From: Raoultibacter phocaeensis
Lineage (GTDB): Bacteria > Actinomycetota > Coriobacteriia > Coriobacteriales > Eggerthellaceae
Length of the DNA: 64,000 nt
NCBI RefSeq assembly: GCF_901411515.1
Contig: NZ_CABDUX010000001.1
Span: forward strand, 930,001-994,000
Reading direction: 5' to 3'
The first letter of the stretch is position 1, and every line of letters starts with the position of its first letter. The notes beneath the pieces are model-generated. The model searched no databases and had not been told where the DNA came from. It was given only the letters and a program-made list of their open reading frames with translations. A program made the translations under genes and the position numbers. Below are positions 32,073 to 42,100 of the stretch, one piece after another.

Positions 32073-32786
32073 GTGATAGTTGCGGCTATATTAGCTGGTG
32101 GATCCGGGGTTCGTATGGGCAATCCAGATAAGCCGAAGCAATACTACCAGCTTGGGAGTAAACCCGTGCTCATCCATACGATCGAGAAGTTCTGCGCCTC
32201 AGGGCGGTTCGATGTGGTGTTAGTCTTATGCCCAGAAACGTGGCTGCAGCAAACGAAAGACTTGATTGCGCGGTTTTGCTCCGAACACTCTAACGAGGTT
32301 CAGGTTGCCACAGGCGGGCTGACCAGAACAGACACCGTACTCAATGCTATTGCGTGGATTGATGCGCATTATTGCATCGACGAGGAATCTATAATCGTCA
32401 CGCACGATGCGGTGCGTCCGTTCGTTTCGCTGCGAATTATTGAAGAGAATGTTGAAGCGGCTAAGCGGTTCGACGCCTGCGATACCGTCGTACCTGCTAC
32501 TGATACTATCGTTATGAGCGAGGATGCGACAACGATTTCGGAAATACCTGATCGACGGAACCTCTATCTTGGGCAAACCCCACAGAGCTTTAAGATAGTC
32601 AAGCTCAAGGAAACTCTTTCTTCACTCAGTGAAGACGAGAAAGCGGTTCTTACCGACGCATGCAAGGCTTTTGTTTTGCGCGGGCAGAAAGTGGAGTTAG
32701 TCAAAGGGGATACTGCTAACTTCAAAATAACCTACCCCCATGACATGCGCGTTGCTCACGCGATGCTTGGAGTCGACGAATGCTAA
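32073..32786 (+). CDS. tarI: Ribitol-5-phosphate cytidylyltransferase (TarI/IspD family)
   Basis: 237 residues from the GTG at 32073, preceded by AAAGGGG. The nucleotide-binding LAGGSGVRMGNPDKPKQYY, then LTRTDTVLNAI, HDAVRPFVS and YLGQTPQSF match the IspD/TarI family. The next gene overlaps it by 7 bp and encodes a TarJ-type alcohol dehydrogenase, which favours TarI (CDP-ribitol synthesis) over the isoprenoid enzyme IspD. The product CDP-ribitol would supply the phosphotransferases encoded downstream. Confidence 0.85.
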   Translation: MIVAAILAGGSGVRMGNPDKPKQYYQLGSKPVLIHTIEKFCASGRFDVVLVLCPETWLQQTKDLIARFCSEHSNEVQVATGGLTRTDTVLNAIAWIDAHYCIDEESIIVTHDAVRPFVSLRIIEENVEAAKRFDACDTVVPATDTIVMSEDATTISEIPDRRNLYLGQTPQSFKIVKLKETLSSLSEDEKAVLTDACKAFVLRGQKVELVKGDTANFKITYPHDMRVAHAMLGVDEC

Positions 32787-33805
32787 ACTGCGTGTATAGA
32801 CTGGTCGCTCCTCGAGCGTTCGAGCCGATCCAGATCGAGCTGGGGTCGCTGAGGAATAGCGTGTTGGTGCGCCCCACTCACTTGTCGATCTGCAACGCCG
32901 ACCAGCGATACTATCAAGGAACGCGCAGCGAAAAGGTGCTCGCTTCGAAACTTCCTATGGCTTTGATTCACGAAGGAATCGGCACCGTTTTGCGTGACGA
33001 TTCCGGTACGTACAAACGGGGTGATTGCGTTGTCATGCTTCCGAATAATCCGCACGAAACAGACCCGCTTATAGCTGAGAACTACCTTAGAAGCAGTGAG
33101 TTCTGCGGGAGCGGATATGACGGGTTTATGCAGGAGTGCGTAGGGCTTGCGCCTGATCGCGTTGTTCCATTGCCTGAATCCCTTAGCAAAAACGTCGCCG
33201 CTTTTACCGAGTTGGTAAGTGTAGCGGTTCACTCTATAACTCGGTTCGGTTTGTTTTCCCATGCCCGCCGCGACGCCATTGGAGTGTGGGGAGATGGAAA
33301 TATGGGGTTTATTGTTTCGCTGATCTTAAGCGTTATGTACCCCAACGCGCGCATAATTGTTTTTGGGCGGAACGGATTCAAACTCGAAGACTTTACCTTT
33401 GTGGACGAAACCTATCTTGTACATGACATACCTTCCGATACTCACGTCGATCACGCGTTTGAATGTTGCGGTGGAGAAGGTTCATCCCAAGCTATCGACC
33501 AAATCATTGACAGGATTAATCCAGAAGGCACTGTTTCGTTGCTTGGCGTTTCCGAAGGGCCCATTCCCGTTAATACGCGAATGGTTCTTGAAAAGGGTTT
33601 GAAGATGTTTGGAAGCAGTAGAAGCGGCAGGAAGGATTTCCTCGAGACGGTTAAGCTGTACCAAGCGCATCCCACGATGATGAACTATCTCGAAGCTCTT
33701 GTCGGACAGGTGAAACCGGTTAGTGCCATTTCGGATATAGCTACGGCATTTGAGGCGGACATTCGGAAAACGATGGGCAAAACTATTATGCTATGGAACC
33801 TCTAG
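32780..33805 (+). CDS. tarJ: Ribulose-5-phosphate reductase (TarJ-like alcohol dehydrogenase)
   Basis: 341 residues, a zinc-type medium-chain dehydrogenase shorter in the catalytic domain than classical ones. The N-terminus LVRPTHLSICNADQRYYQG carries a conserved Cys, and HEGIGTV, GFMQECV and the Rossmann loop GVWGDGNMGFI follow. TarJ reduces ribulose 5-phosphate to ribitol 5-phosphate with NADPH. The overlap with tarI (ATG inside its last codons) is the usual operon arrangement for these paired enzymes. Confidence 0.85.
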   Translation: MLNCVYRLVAPRAFEPIQIELGSLRNSVLVRPTHLSICNADQRYYQGTRSEKVLASKLPMALIHEGIGTVLRDDSGTYKRGDCVVMLPNNPHETDPLIAENYLRSSEFCGSGYDGFMQECVGLAPDRVVPLPESLSKNVAAFTELVSVAVHSITRFGLFSHARRDAIGVWGDGNMGFIVSLILSVMYPNARIIVFGRNGFKLEDFTFVDETYLVHDIPSDTHVDHAFECCGGEGSSQAIDQIIDRINPEGTVSLLGVSEGPIPVNTRMVLEKGLKMFGSSRSGRKDFLETVKLYQAHPTMMNYLEALVGQVKPVSAISDIATAFEADIRKTMGKTIMLWNL

Positions 33806-33830
33806 CTTAAAAGTGGCAGGGTGAAGCGAT

Positions 33831-35024
33831 GTGGCCGACACGATAAAACAAACAGTAAAAGATTTGATAAAGGATATATTGCTCGGATGGCTGTATCCCT
33901 TTGTGTATACCCGTGCGAGCAAGCGCCGGCAGCTTCAGAAAAACAAAGTAGTGTTTGTACAAAGAAGGGGATCGGCGCTTTCGGATAACTTCAAGCTTAT
34001 TTACGCTCGTCTCGAAAACGAAGGAGCTTGGCACCTTGAGACGACAATGTTGTACGAGTACCAAGTAGCCTACCCGCGTTACTGCGTCAACTGCATTCGC
34101 CTTGCGAGGGAGGTTGCAACTGCGGGCTATGTGTTTCTCGACGATGCCTCCGAGGTGATAAGCTGTCTGCCTTTGAAAAGCGATACGTGTGTCGTGCAGC
34201 TGTGGCATGCCTGCGGCGCTTTCAAAAAGTTCGGTATGAGTACGGCGGATCTTCAGTTCGGTGGTTCGAGGGAACAGAAGATTAAGCATCCATTTTACGA
34301 GAATCTGTCGTTGGTAACGGTAAGCAGCCCCGATGTAGTTTGGGCGTATGTTGAGGCCATGGTTCTCGACGATACACCGGATATTGTAAAGCCTCTCGGC
34401 GTAAGTCGAACGGACGTGTTTTTTGATCAATCTTTTTTGTCAGAGGCGCGAAAAAAAGTCGATAAGCTTGTGCCGTTCGCAGCAGGCAAAAAAATAATTC
34501 TTTATGCACCAACATTCCGCGGGCGCGTTATCGGCGCAAAAGGACCAAACGAGTTGGATATACGAGGGCTTAAACGCATCCTCGGAGATCGTTATGTACT
34601 CGTAATCAAACATCATCCTTACGTCGTTGATACGCCGCGCATTCCAGACGGTTGCGAGGACTTTGCGGTTGACGTCAGCTTCTCGGGGCTTTCGATCGAA
34701 ATACTTTTGGCCGCATCCGACATATGCATTTCTGATTACTCGTCTCTCGTGTTCGAGTACTCTTTGTTTACCCGTCCCATAGTTTTTTTCGCTTATGATA
34801 TCGAGGATTATAAAGACTGGCGAGGGTTCTACTACGACTATGAGGAACTAACTCCAGGGCCTATCGTAACCACCAACGAAGAGCTCATCGACTACCTCGG
34901 TAATGTCGAGCGTTTATTTGATGCGCAACGTGTAGTTGAGTTCAAAAAGAGGTTTATGAGCGCTTGCGACGGGCGTGCCACCGACCGAATCATGCAGGCT
35001 GTGTTCGAAAACGAGACTCATTAA
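33831..35024 (+). CDS. CDP-glycerol/CDP-ribitol phosphotransferase (TagF/TarL-like)
   Basis: 397 residues from a GTG preceded by AGGGTGA. The glycerol/ribitol-phosphotransferase fold is visible from VVQLWHACGAFKKFG, ILYAPTFRGRV, VIKHHPYV, and ISDYSSLVFEYSLFTRP, including the conserved His of the HHP and the DYSS nucleotide-binding segment. It transfers polyol-phosphate units from CDP-polyol to a growing lipid-linked chain on the inner membrane face. Which polyol is not decided by sequence; the tarIJ genes just upstream suggest ribitol. It overlaps the following gene by one base (TAATG). Confidence 0.88.
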   Translation: MADTIKQTVKDLIKDILLGWLYPFVYTRASKRRQLQKNKVVFVQRRGSALSDNFKLIYARLENEGAWHLETTMLYEYQVAYPRYCVNCIRLAREVATAGYVFLDDASEVISCLPLKSDTCVVQLWHACGAFKKFGMSTADLQFGGSREQKIKHPFYENLSLVTVSSPDVVWAYVEAMVLDDTPDIVKPLGVSRTDVFFDQSFLSEARKKVDKLVPFAAGKKIILYAPTFRGRVIGAKGPNELDIRGLKRILGDRYVLVIKHHPYVVDTPRIPDGCEDFAVDVSFSGLSIEILLAASDICISDYSSLVFEYSLFTRPIVFFAYDIEDYKDWRGFYYDYEELTPGPIVTTNEELIDYLGNVERLFDAQRVVEFKKRFMSACDGRATDRIMQAVFENETH

Positions 35025-36175
35025 TGAAAGCAAAAAGAGTTTTTGTTTCCCTATCAAAAGTGATATTCAATATTCTCTACGCGCTGTTCGATCGCTTTTC
35101 GCGGAAAAACGAGGTGCTCTTCGTATCGCGGCAAGCCGACGAGCCGAACGATGATTTCGTGGCCATCGGAGAAGAGTTTCTAGCTTGTGGTTGGATCCCC
35201 GTGTATCACACAAAAAAATTATCGAGAAAAACAGTAATATCGTACGCTATACATGTGGCTGTAGAGATATATCATCTTGCGCGCTGCAAGGTGTGCATAC
35301 TCGATCGATACGATCCCGTCGTCAGCTTACTCGATTTCTCATGCGAGCGGGTCGAGCGGGTCGAACCGATGCATCATTACGAATACCCGAAAGCTCCTGT
35401 TGTAATACAGATATGGCATGCGTTTGGATCATACAAATGCTTCGGATACCAATCCCTCGATACGCTAGAAGGGCATTCGTCGAAGACGGCCAAACTTTTT
35501 GACATCCATCGCAATTACAGCTGGATTCTTTGCACGGGCGAACGTGACCGCGCAGTGTATGCAGAAGCGTTTGCTTATCCCGTCGAAAGAGTGATTCCTC
35601 TCTGCCGCCCAGAATACGACGCACTGATAGAAAAGGCGAAAAGCTTTCGACGCGACAAAAGAAAAAGCACGCCCACGGTACTTTTTGCACCAACGCTGAG
35701 AAAGAGCAGCGCTTCCGAGCATCCGTTTTATGACTTGCATGATTCGCCGAAGCTTTTTCGATTGCCCGGACGGCTTGTTTGGTCGTTCCATCCTCTTGAA
35801 CAGGGAAAGTGTGCTCCTGGATCGGTTCCGGAGGTTCTCGGTGAAGCCGATATCGTGGTGACAGATTATTCGAGTATCGTGTACGAGGCATATGTGCTCG
35901 GCAAAAAAGTTGTTTTCTATGTTCCCGATATTGACGTATATCGTGAATCGCCGGGCCTCAATAGGGATCCTCTCGTAGAATCGCCACGAATCACGTGTAC
36001 TTCCGAAGAGGAGCTTATTGGGTTTTTAACGGATTTGATAAGTGGGTCGTTAGAATACTCTTACGATGCCTTTAGTTCGTTCATTGGCGATACGTTTGCC
36101 CAGTGTCGTCCTGGTGCCGCGAAACGAATCGCGGCTTTCGCTATTGATAAATACGAGAAAACGACTTTAGACTAA
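35024..36175 (+). CDS. CDP-glycerol/CDP-ribitol phosphotransferase (TagB/TarF-like)
   Basis: 383 residues from the ATG at 35024 that overlaps the preceding stop; a longer frame upstream is inside that gene. It has VIQIWHAFGSYKCFG, VLFAPTLRK, and VTDYSSIVYEAYVLGKKVVFY, the same fold as its neighbour but divergent in sequence, so the two probably add different or successive units. The downstream gene on the opposite strand overlaps its end by 4 bp. Confidence 0.87.
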   Translation: MKAKRVFVSLSKVIFNILYALFDRFSRKNEVLFVSRQADEPNDDFVAIGEEFLACGWIPVYHTKKLSRKTVISYAIHVAVEIYHLARCKVCILDRYDPVVSLLDFSCERVERVEPMHHYEYPKAPVVIQIWHAFGSYKCFGYQSLDTLEGHSSKTAKLFDIHRNYSWILCTGERDRAVYAEAFAYPVERVIPLCRPEYDALIEKAKSFRRDKRKSTPTVLFAPTLRKSSASEHPFYDLHDSPKLFRLPGRLVWSFHPLEQGKCAPGSVPEVLGEADIVVTDYSSIVYEAYVLGKKVVFYVPDIDVYRESPGLNRDPLVESPRITCTSEEELIGFLTDLISGSLEYSYDAFSSFIGDTFAQCRPGAAKRIAAFAIDKYEKTTLD

Positions 36176-38823
36176 AGTTTGAGAAAAGAATCATTCAACT
36201 CTTCATACAGTCGATCGCATTGCTTATTGTCGTAGTGGAGGAAGAACCCTTCCATACGGCGTGCGTAAAGAGTCTCAGGTGCGCCCTTGTTTTCCATTAT
36301 GCTTACGAGGTTATTCACAAGATCCTCGCCTTTTGTTGCCAAAGGCCCAAAGCCTTGCTCGAAAGGCAGGTCGAGCTTTCTGTATCCGTTCAACCCTGCA
36401 TCAAATTCGGCTTTGTCAGGCAAGAAGTATGCTATGGCGCGCTTGAGATACACAAAATCAAACACCCACGAAGAATAGTCGGTCACAAAAATCTGGTAAT
36501 CGCTGCCAGCGACATCGTTGACAAGCTTTATTCGCTTACTTGGACTAACAAAATACGGAGCGTATTCTTTGAATATGGGATGAAGCTTGATGTCGAGAGA
36601 GTAGTCATAGTGCTCCAAAGCCTCTAAAAGCGGCCTGCTCGTGAGGAGCTTGTTGGTTTCAATCCAGAAAGTCGACTCTTCGAACGCTCGGCGCTTCGGT
36701 TTAAACACAAGAGGCGATACTTCATCGATCAGGTATTTTCTCCACGAGGGGGCAAACAGTATTTTTTTCTTAGGAGACGTTTCGGTGTCGATGTGGTCGA
36801 AGCGCGGCATTCCGCTTCGTATGAGTTTTTCATCGGAAAAGCCGTACGTAGTTTTGAGGTTCTCGATTTCAAAGTGCGTCGATACCACTTCTTTATCCAT
36901 GAGCAACCTATCAGCTGAGTATTTCCAGGGCATGTGCGCATGAAGTACGCCATGCTGTAAGTATACGAGCTCATAGTTTACGAGGTCGGCTACAGCATTA
37001 AGGGCCTTCTGATAAAATGGCCTCCAATTTTCGGGCTCGATGTACGACGCAAGAATTTTCTCGGCCTTCAAATGAAGTAGCCGATGCTTGTTCGAAGAAA
37101 ACGCAAGGACATGTTTCATCTGTTGCAAAGAAAACAACCGTTTGTTTGTCTGCTCATCGTTATTGGTAACGTAGAATCTTGCAACCCCGTCCTGTTTTTC
37201 GAGATCGTGAATGAACTGATAATAAGAATTATCTTTACCCACCCCGGCTCTATCGTAATAAAGCCAGATCCTTCTTTTGCTGGGGAGGAGTCGGACAAGA
37301 CGGCGCAGTACAAAACCCTTCTTATTTTTCTTCAGAACCGATGCGTCGTTTTTTTCCAACACTATAGTTTTTTGGCGCCTGGTTGCCTCTGCACAAATCG
37401 TAAATGAAGCAGTGCTCGGATGTGCGGTGATGACCGACTCTCCATAAAAGCACGCGAGAATGCCCGCCTCACTGTTGAGCGACGCCCGGTTCGTAAAGTG
37501 TGTTGTGATTGGCACAGGGGTATCGCCGAGCTTGATTCGAAGCGTTACTCGGGCGTCTCTCTCAAGTGGAAGATCGAGCGAAAACCCCCAAAAAGTATTG
37601 GTCTGTATGTGGCACAAGTGTCTACTTCTCGACGAATCGGTAAGGCGAATTGGAACCGAAATCGTCTCGCCGGAAACAGGCTCGATCTCAGCGGTAAACT
37701 CGGGTTCGCCGATTAGGCCGAATGCAATCGATTTCAGGTAGCCTTCGACGTGCCAGTGGGAGTTTTTCCCGTATGTACGAAGTACCTCTGCCGTTATGTG
37801 ATTCCGGCAAAGAATCGGGACATCATGGGCTGAGAGAATAAAACCCTGTTCCGAAACCTTGCATGAGAGGGCTCGGCCATGCTTCAACGAAAGAAAAAAC
37901 TCCTGCAAATACTCGTCTGAGCGCGGGGCTGTCACAATCAGATCGTCATCGACGAGCTTCAAGAGTGCCCGTATCCGCTTGCAGGCGGTGTCGAAATCGG
38001 TCTTTCGGTAATGATAGGGGAAGACATAGTCTTTTTTTAACTTCCAAAGCAGCTCGTTAAGATACGATGCCTGCAGATAAAGCGGCGGTTTTTCGGGATA
38101 TCTGCTGAATAGTTCCTCCCAAAATTCTATATTCTCTTCAAATTGATAGTACGGATGCATTTTCGTGTAGATTGCACTGCCGCCCTCTTGCCGGTAGCGA
38201 TAACATCCTTTTTTGGAAAATCCCACGGTTAGCTTTCCGAGCAAAACGTTCATGAAGAAAAGTTCGTCTTCGTGGACTAGGAGATCCTCTTGGAAACGAG
38301 GGAGATCAGCGGTGTTTTTTACCATAACGTTTACGTTGGTGACAAGAGCAAAGGCGTGTTGAATTTTCGATAAATCGTATATACCAGACTCCGTAAGAAT
38401 CTTTTCGCGTACATGAGACCACTCGCGGACATCGTTAAACAATCGCATAGGATATACTACAGCATCTGTTTCGGCATAATGCTGGTCAAAGAAAAGAGCA
38501 GCCGATTCGAGCGTCGAGGGATCAAGGGTGTCATCGCTGTCCAAGAAGGCAATGTATTCTCCCTTTGCGAGCTCGAGTCCGCGGTTGCGTGATTTGCTGA
38601 CGCCGCTGTTCTTTTGATGGATAACAATATAATTAGAAAATCTCCGAGCATATTCATCGCATATTGAGACCGTATCGTCGTTGGATCCATCGTCGATGAC
38701 GAGGACTTCAAGTTGGCTACTTGATAGTGTTTGCTTTGCTAAGCTTTCTAGTGCCTTTCCGATATAGCCCTCGTTGTTATAAACGGGAACAATTACGCTA
38801 ACTTTCGGACGATTAGAACCCAT
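36172..38823 (-). CDS. Bifunctional GT2 glycosyltransferase-polyol phosphotransferase
   Basis: 883 residues. The N-terminal GT2 domain (about 8-230) has VSVIVPVYNNEGYIGKALES, VIDDGSNDDT, and the metal-binding AFLDSDDTL. The C-terminal CDP-polyol phosphotransferase domain (about 515-875) has LVYLQHGVLHAHMPW, ILFAPSWRKYL, IKLHP and VTDYSSWVFDFVYLKRA. The middle 280 residues are beta-rich and may be a spacer or acceptor-binding domain. A single protein could therefore add a sugar and a polyol phosphate, as in some teichoic acid polymerases. It is the only one of the three fused enzymes encoded on the minus strand. Confidence 0.87.
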   Translation of the reverse strand: MGSNRPKVSVIVPVYNNEGYIGKALESLAKQTLSSSQLEVLVIDDGSNDDTVSICDEYARRFSNYIVIHQKNSGVSKSRNRGLELAKGEYIAFLDSDDTLDPSTLESAALFFDQHYAETDAVVYPMRLFNDVREWSHVREKILTESGIYDLSKIQHAFALVTNVNVMVKNTADLPRFQEDLLVHEDELFFMNVLLGKLTVGFSKKGCYRYRQEGGSAIYTKMHPYYQFEENIEFWEELFSRYPEKPPLYLQASYLNELLWKLKKDYVFPYHYRKTDFDTACKRIRALLKLVDDDLIVTAPRSDEYLQEFFLSLKHGRALSCKVSEQGFILSAHDVPILCRNHITAEVLRTYGKNSHWHVEGYLKSIAFGLIGEPEFTAEIEPVSGETISVPIRLTDSSRSRHLCHIQTNTFWGFSLDLPLERDARVTLRIKLGDTPVPITTHFTNRASLNSEAGILACFYGESVITAHPSTASFTICAEATRRQKTIVLEKNDASVLKKNKKGFVLRRLVRLLPSKRRIWLYYDRAGVGKDNSYYQFIHDLEKQDGVARFYVTNNDEQTNKRLFSLQQMKHVLAFSSNKHRLLHLKAEKILASYIEPENWRPFYQKALNAVADLVNYELVYLQHGVLHAHMPWKYSADRLLMDKEVVSTHFEIENLKTTYGFSDEKLIRSGMPRFDHIDTETSPKKKILFAPSWRKYLIDEVSPLVFKPKRRAFEESTFWIETNKLLTSRPLLEALEHYDYSLDIKLHPIFKEYAPYFVSPSKRIKLVNDVAGSDYQIFVTDYSSWVFDFVYLKRAIAYFLPDKAEFDAGLNGYRKLDLPFEQGFGPLATKGEDLVNNLVSIMENKGAPETLYARRMEGFFLHYDNKQCDRLYEELNDSFLKL

Positions 38824-39135
38824 GAATTACCTCTTGAAGCTATCGAAAACAAATAGGTAGTTCCACGCAGACATTACTACAATTATATTGTACTTTGTAA
38901 AAAAAGAGCCTTTATATAAGCAAACACGGTAATTTTGTTCGATATATCGAAGCAGGAATAGCTGCTAGCAGTCGATGTGCGTATTAAATATGGGGTATCA
39001 TTAAATAAAATAGTTTAGTTCTAGAAGAGCGGTAAGAGTTTTGCCTTTTACTCGGCGTTAGCTTAGAAAATGGTGGTGTTTTCAGCAAGGGCGAGCTCCA
39101 AAGGTTTTACGTTTACATAGAAGAGGTATGAAACC
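38824..39135. other. AT-rich divergent promoter region between two giant transferases
   Basis: 312 bp, strongly AT-rich (for example ATTATATTGTACTTTG near 38880), separating two genes transcribed away from each other. Promoters for both must lie here, but several AT-rich hexamers compete and none stands out. No gene or repeat was seen. Confidence 0.5.
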
Positions 39136-42100
39136 GTGCAGCATCAAGTCAGCCCAGTTATTTCAATTATTGTGACAATTGACAACGAAGGGGAAGCGTT
39201 AGGAGAGTGCCTGCAATCGATTTATGATCAAAATTACCGCAATTTCGAATTGCTGATCGTCGATCGAGGCTCGAGTGCGCCTATCCGAAACTTCATCGAA
39301 GAGATAGAGAAACGATCGAATCAACGCATCATCAGCGTGGATGCGTTGGCAAGTATGCGGAGTGAGGCTTTGAATAAGGCTATCAGCCTGGCACGCGGTT
39401 CATATCTGATGTTTCTAAATGCTGAGGATACGCTGCGATCGGATGCTTTGGATGTGCTTTTGGAATCCGCTGTTCAGCATGAAGGAGATTTAGTATATAG
39501 CTCTTCTATGGATTATCATTTTTATGAAGGAAAGAGACGCTCCCGTATCTTTTCAGCGAAAAAGACCTTGAAAGCAACAAATGTGGAAGAGGAGCCATGG
39601 CTTCTCCGTAACGCAGGGTTTAGTGAAACCGGTAAGCTTTATTCGAAATCATTTCTCGACGAGAACGATATTCGGTTTGATAGTAGCTACGAAGCTTTCT
39701 GTGGGTTTGTGTTTTTGAAGCAATGTCAAGCTTGTTCCAAGGCAACGGTTGCTGACGAGCACCTTTTATACAACAGACTTCTAAATGCAGAAGAGAATGA
39801 GTATGATTTCATGATAGGCAGCAAGGCTCTCGGCCTACCACAAGCTGTCGATTCTGTGTGCGACCTATATAGAGCGAAGGGTTTGTATGAATCAGTAAAA
39901 AAGGAGCTTTTTGGAAGCGTCAAGCTTCTTTTCACCCGGTTTGCCTTTTCCTGCTTAAACCCCAGGCTCTCTGATTGTCGAGAGCAAGTGTTTGACATGT
40001 ACTACGACTATATCCGCAACCATGATCCTTCTTGGCGAAGCGGTCTGTGCGTGGCGCGAGCCTTCCCCGGACTTCGTGGAAAATGCCAGCGAAGAGTTTT
40101 GTCGAGAAAAGAGACGCTCCGCTCCTTTATGTTTGGCGACCCAAATCGCTTGCACGCCGCACTTGTGCGCAGAACGGGAAGGGTGAGGGCGAAACGAGAG
40201 GATAAAGACGAATCGCGTGAAAAGCTCGCTGATTTTAAGCGGCGGGTGCTTGCCGAGACCGGCGCGGACTACCTTTTCACCGTCGTGGTGCCCATATACA
40301 ACGTCGAGCCATACCTCGAGGAGACGCTCGAGAGCATCGTCTGCCAGACCGTCGGGTTCCGCGAGAACATACAGCTCGTGCTCGTCAACGACGGCAGCCC
40401 GGACGGGTGCGGGAGGATATGCGAGAGGTACCTGAGGCGGTACCCCGAGAACGTGGTGTACGTCGAACAGGAGAACGCGGGCGTGAGCGCTGCGTGCAAC
40501 GTCGGCTTATCGCATGCGCGCGGCGCGTTCGTCAACTTCATGGGCGCCGACGACAAATGGAGCGAGGGAACGTTTGAGGAGGCCGCGGAGTTTTTTAACG
40601 AGCATCCAGACGTAACCTTGGTTTCCTACCGCATGGTTTTTTTTGAAGCAGCCGGCGGTGACCACATCCTCAACTTTAAGTATGCAAACGGTACCCAGCT
40701 TATCGACATAAGAAAACGTTTTGACTGCCCCCAGATGGAGGGCGGGCCGACGATCATGCTGCGTAGTGCGATTCCCGAAGATGCTTTCCGTGGCGAGTTG
40801 GCTTTCCAGGAAGACACGAAACTTGTTTCCAGCATCATATTGACATCTGGCTGCTATGGGGCTTTGTCCAAGTCGACGTATTATTATCGAAAGCGCTTGG
40901 CGGCAACGGCGGCTACGGATAGTAGCACGCGAGGGTACGAGTGGCATTTCAACTCGTTGCACGGATGCTTTAACGAACTGATCGAGCTGTCGGAAAAACT
41001 CTACGGCGAAGTAATACCATACGTCCAATTTCTTATCATGTACGATCTTCAGTGGCGGTTGGGCTACGATTCGTTTGTATCGAACCTTAGCGACGGTCTC
41101 AAAAAGGAGTACACGCAGCTGATGGTCAATCTCTTAAGGTTGACATCCGACCAAGTGATCAATACCCAAAGAAACATTTCTCTTTGCGATAAGCTCTATG
41201 CTATGGCATTGCGCCATGGGTTGACATTTGAACAGGCTCAATCCTGCATTGAGGTGATAGGCAAGAATGTTTATTTTCTTCCGCCTATAGCAACCCCTGT
41301 CGGGGAGCCTTCGCCGATGACGGCGCTTACAAGCTTAAAAGAGTCAACGAAATCCATCATTCATACAACGGAATTACGCGACAACACCTTGCGTGTCATG
41401 GGCACCATAAACTGCCTGCTCCCCATAGACAAGCTTAAGTTAAGAATGGGGGTCGATGAAAAATACGTCGAGATTCCTCTTGTTCAATGGGAGCATACCG
41501 GAGGAATAAGCTCGTTTATGGAAAATAACTACTTTTGCTTTCCAAGCTTTGATGTGCGTGTTCCGATCAATGATCATCAGGTCGTTTCATTTGAGCTGAA
41601 TGTAGCTGGAAAGTGGGTTGATTCCACCCCAGTGTTTTGCAGATTCACCTTCCTATCGACAATTAAATCCTATCATTACGAGCGCCCCTACTTGGTAAGG
41701 CGTACGCAAGACGGATTGGGGATTAAGATAGAAAAACGTGAGCTCAGCTATCAGGAGCAGCTTACGCTTGACGAACGCTACACTAGCGGCATCCCCGAGC
41801 ACATTATGAGCAAGAAGCTTAAAAGGATGAGAAAAGATGCAATCAAGCGGCGGCACAAAGGATCCTCGCGTGAGACGTGGATCATAATGGATCATCTTTT
41901 TGATGCGAGAGATAATGGCAGAATTCTTTTTGAATACATTGAAAGGCATCCCGTTGATGGCGTTGACGCATACTTTGCTCTATCGAAAAGATCTCCACAC
42001 TTTAAGCAGCTGGAGCACAAGAAAAATGTAGTCGATAGAGACTCTTTGCGCTACAAAGAGTTGTTTCTTGATGCCGATAAGGTTATTGTGTCGCACAATG

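Noticed and set aside
32073-32786. IspD of the isoprenoid pathway
   Set aside because: Sequence fits both IspD and TarI, but overlap with a TarJ-type dehydrogenase and polyol phosphotransferases downstream favour TarI.
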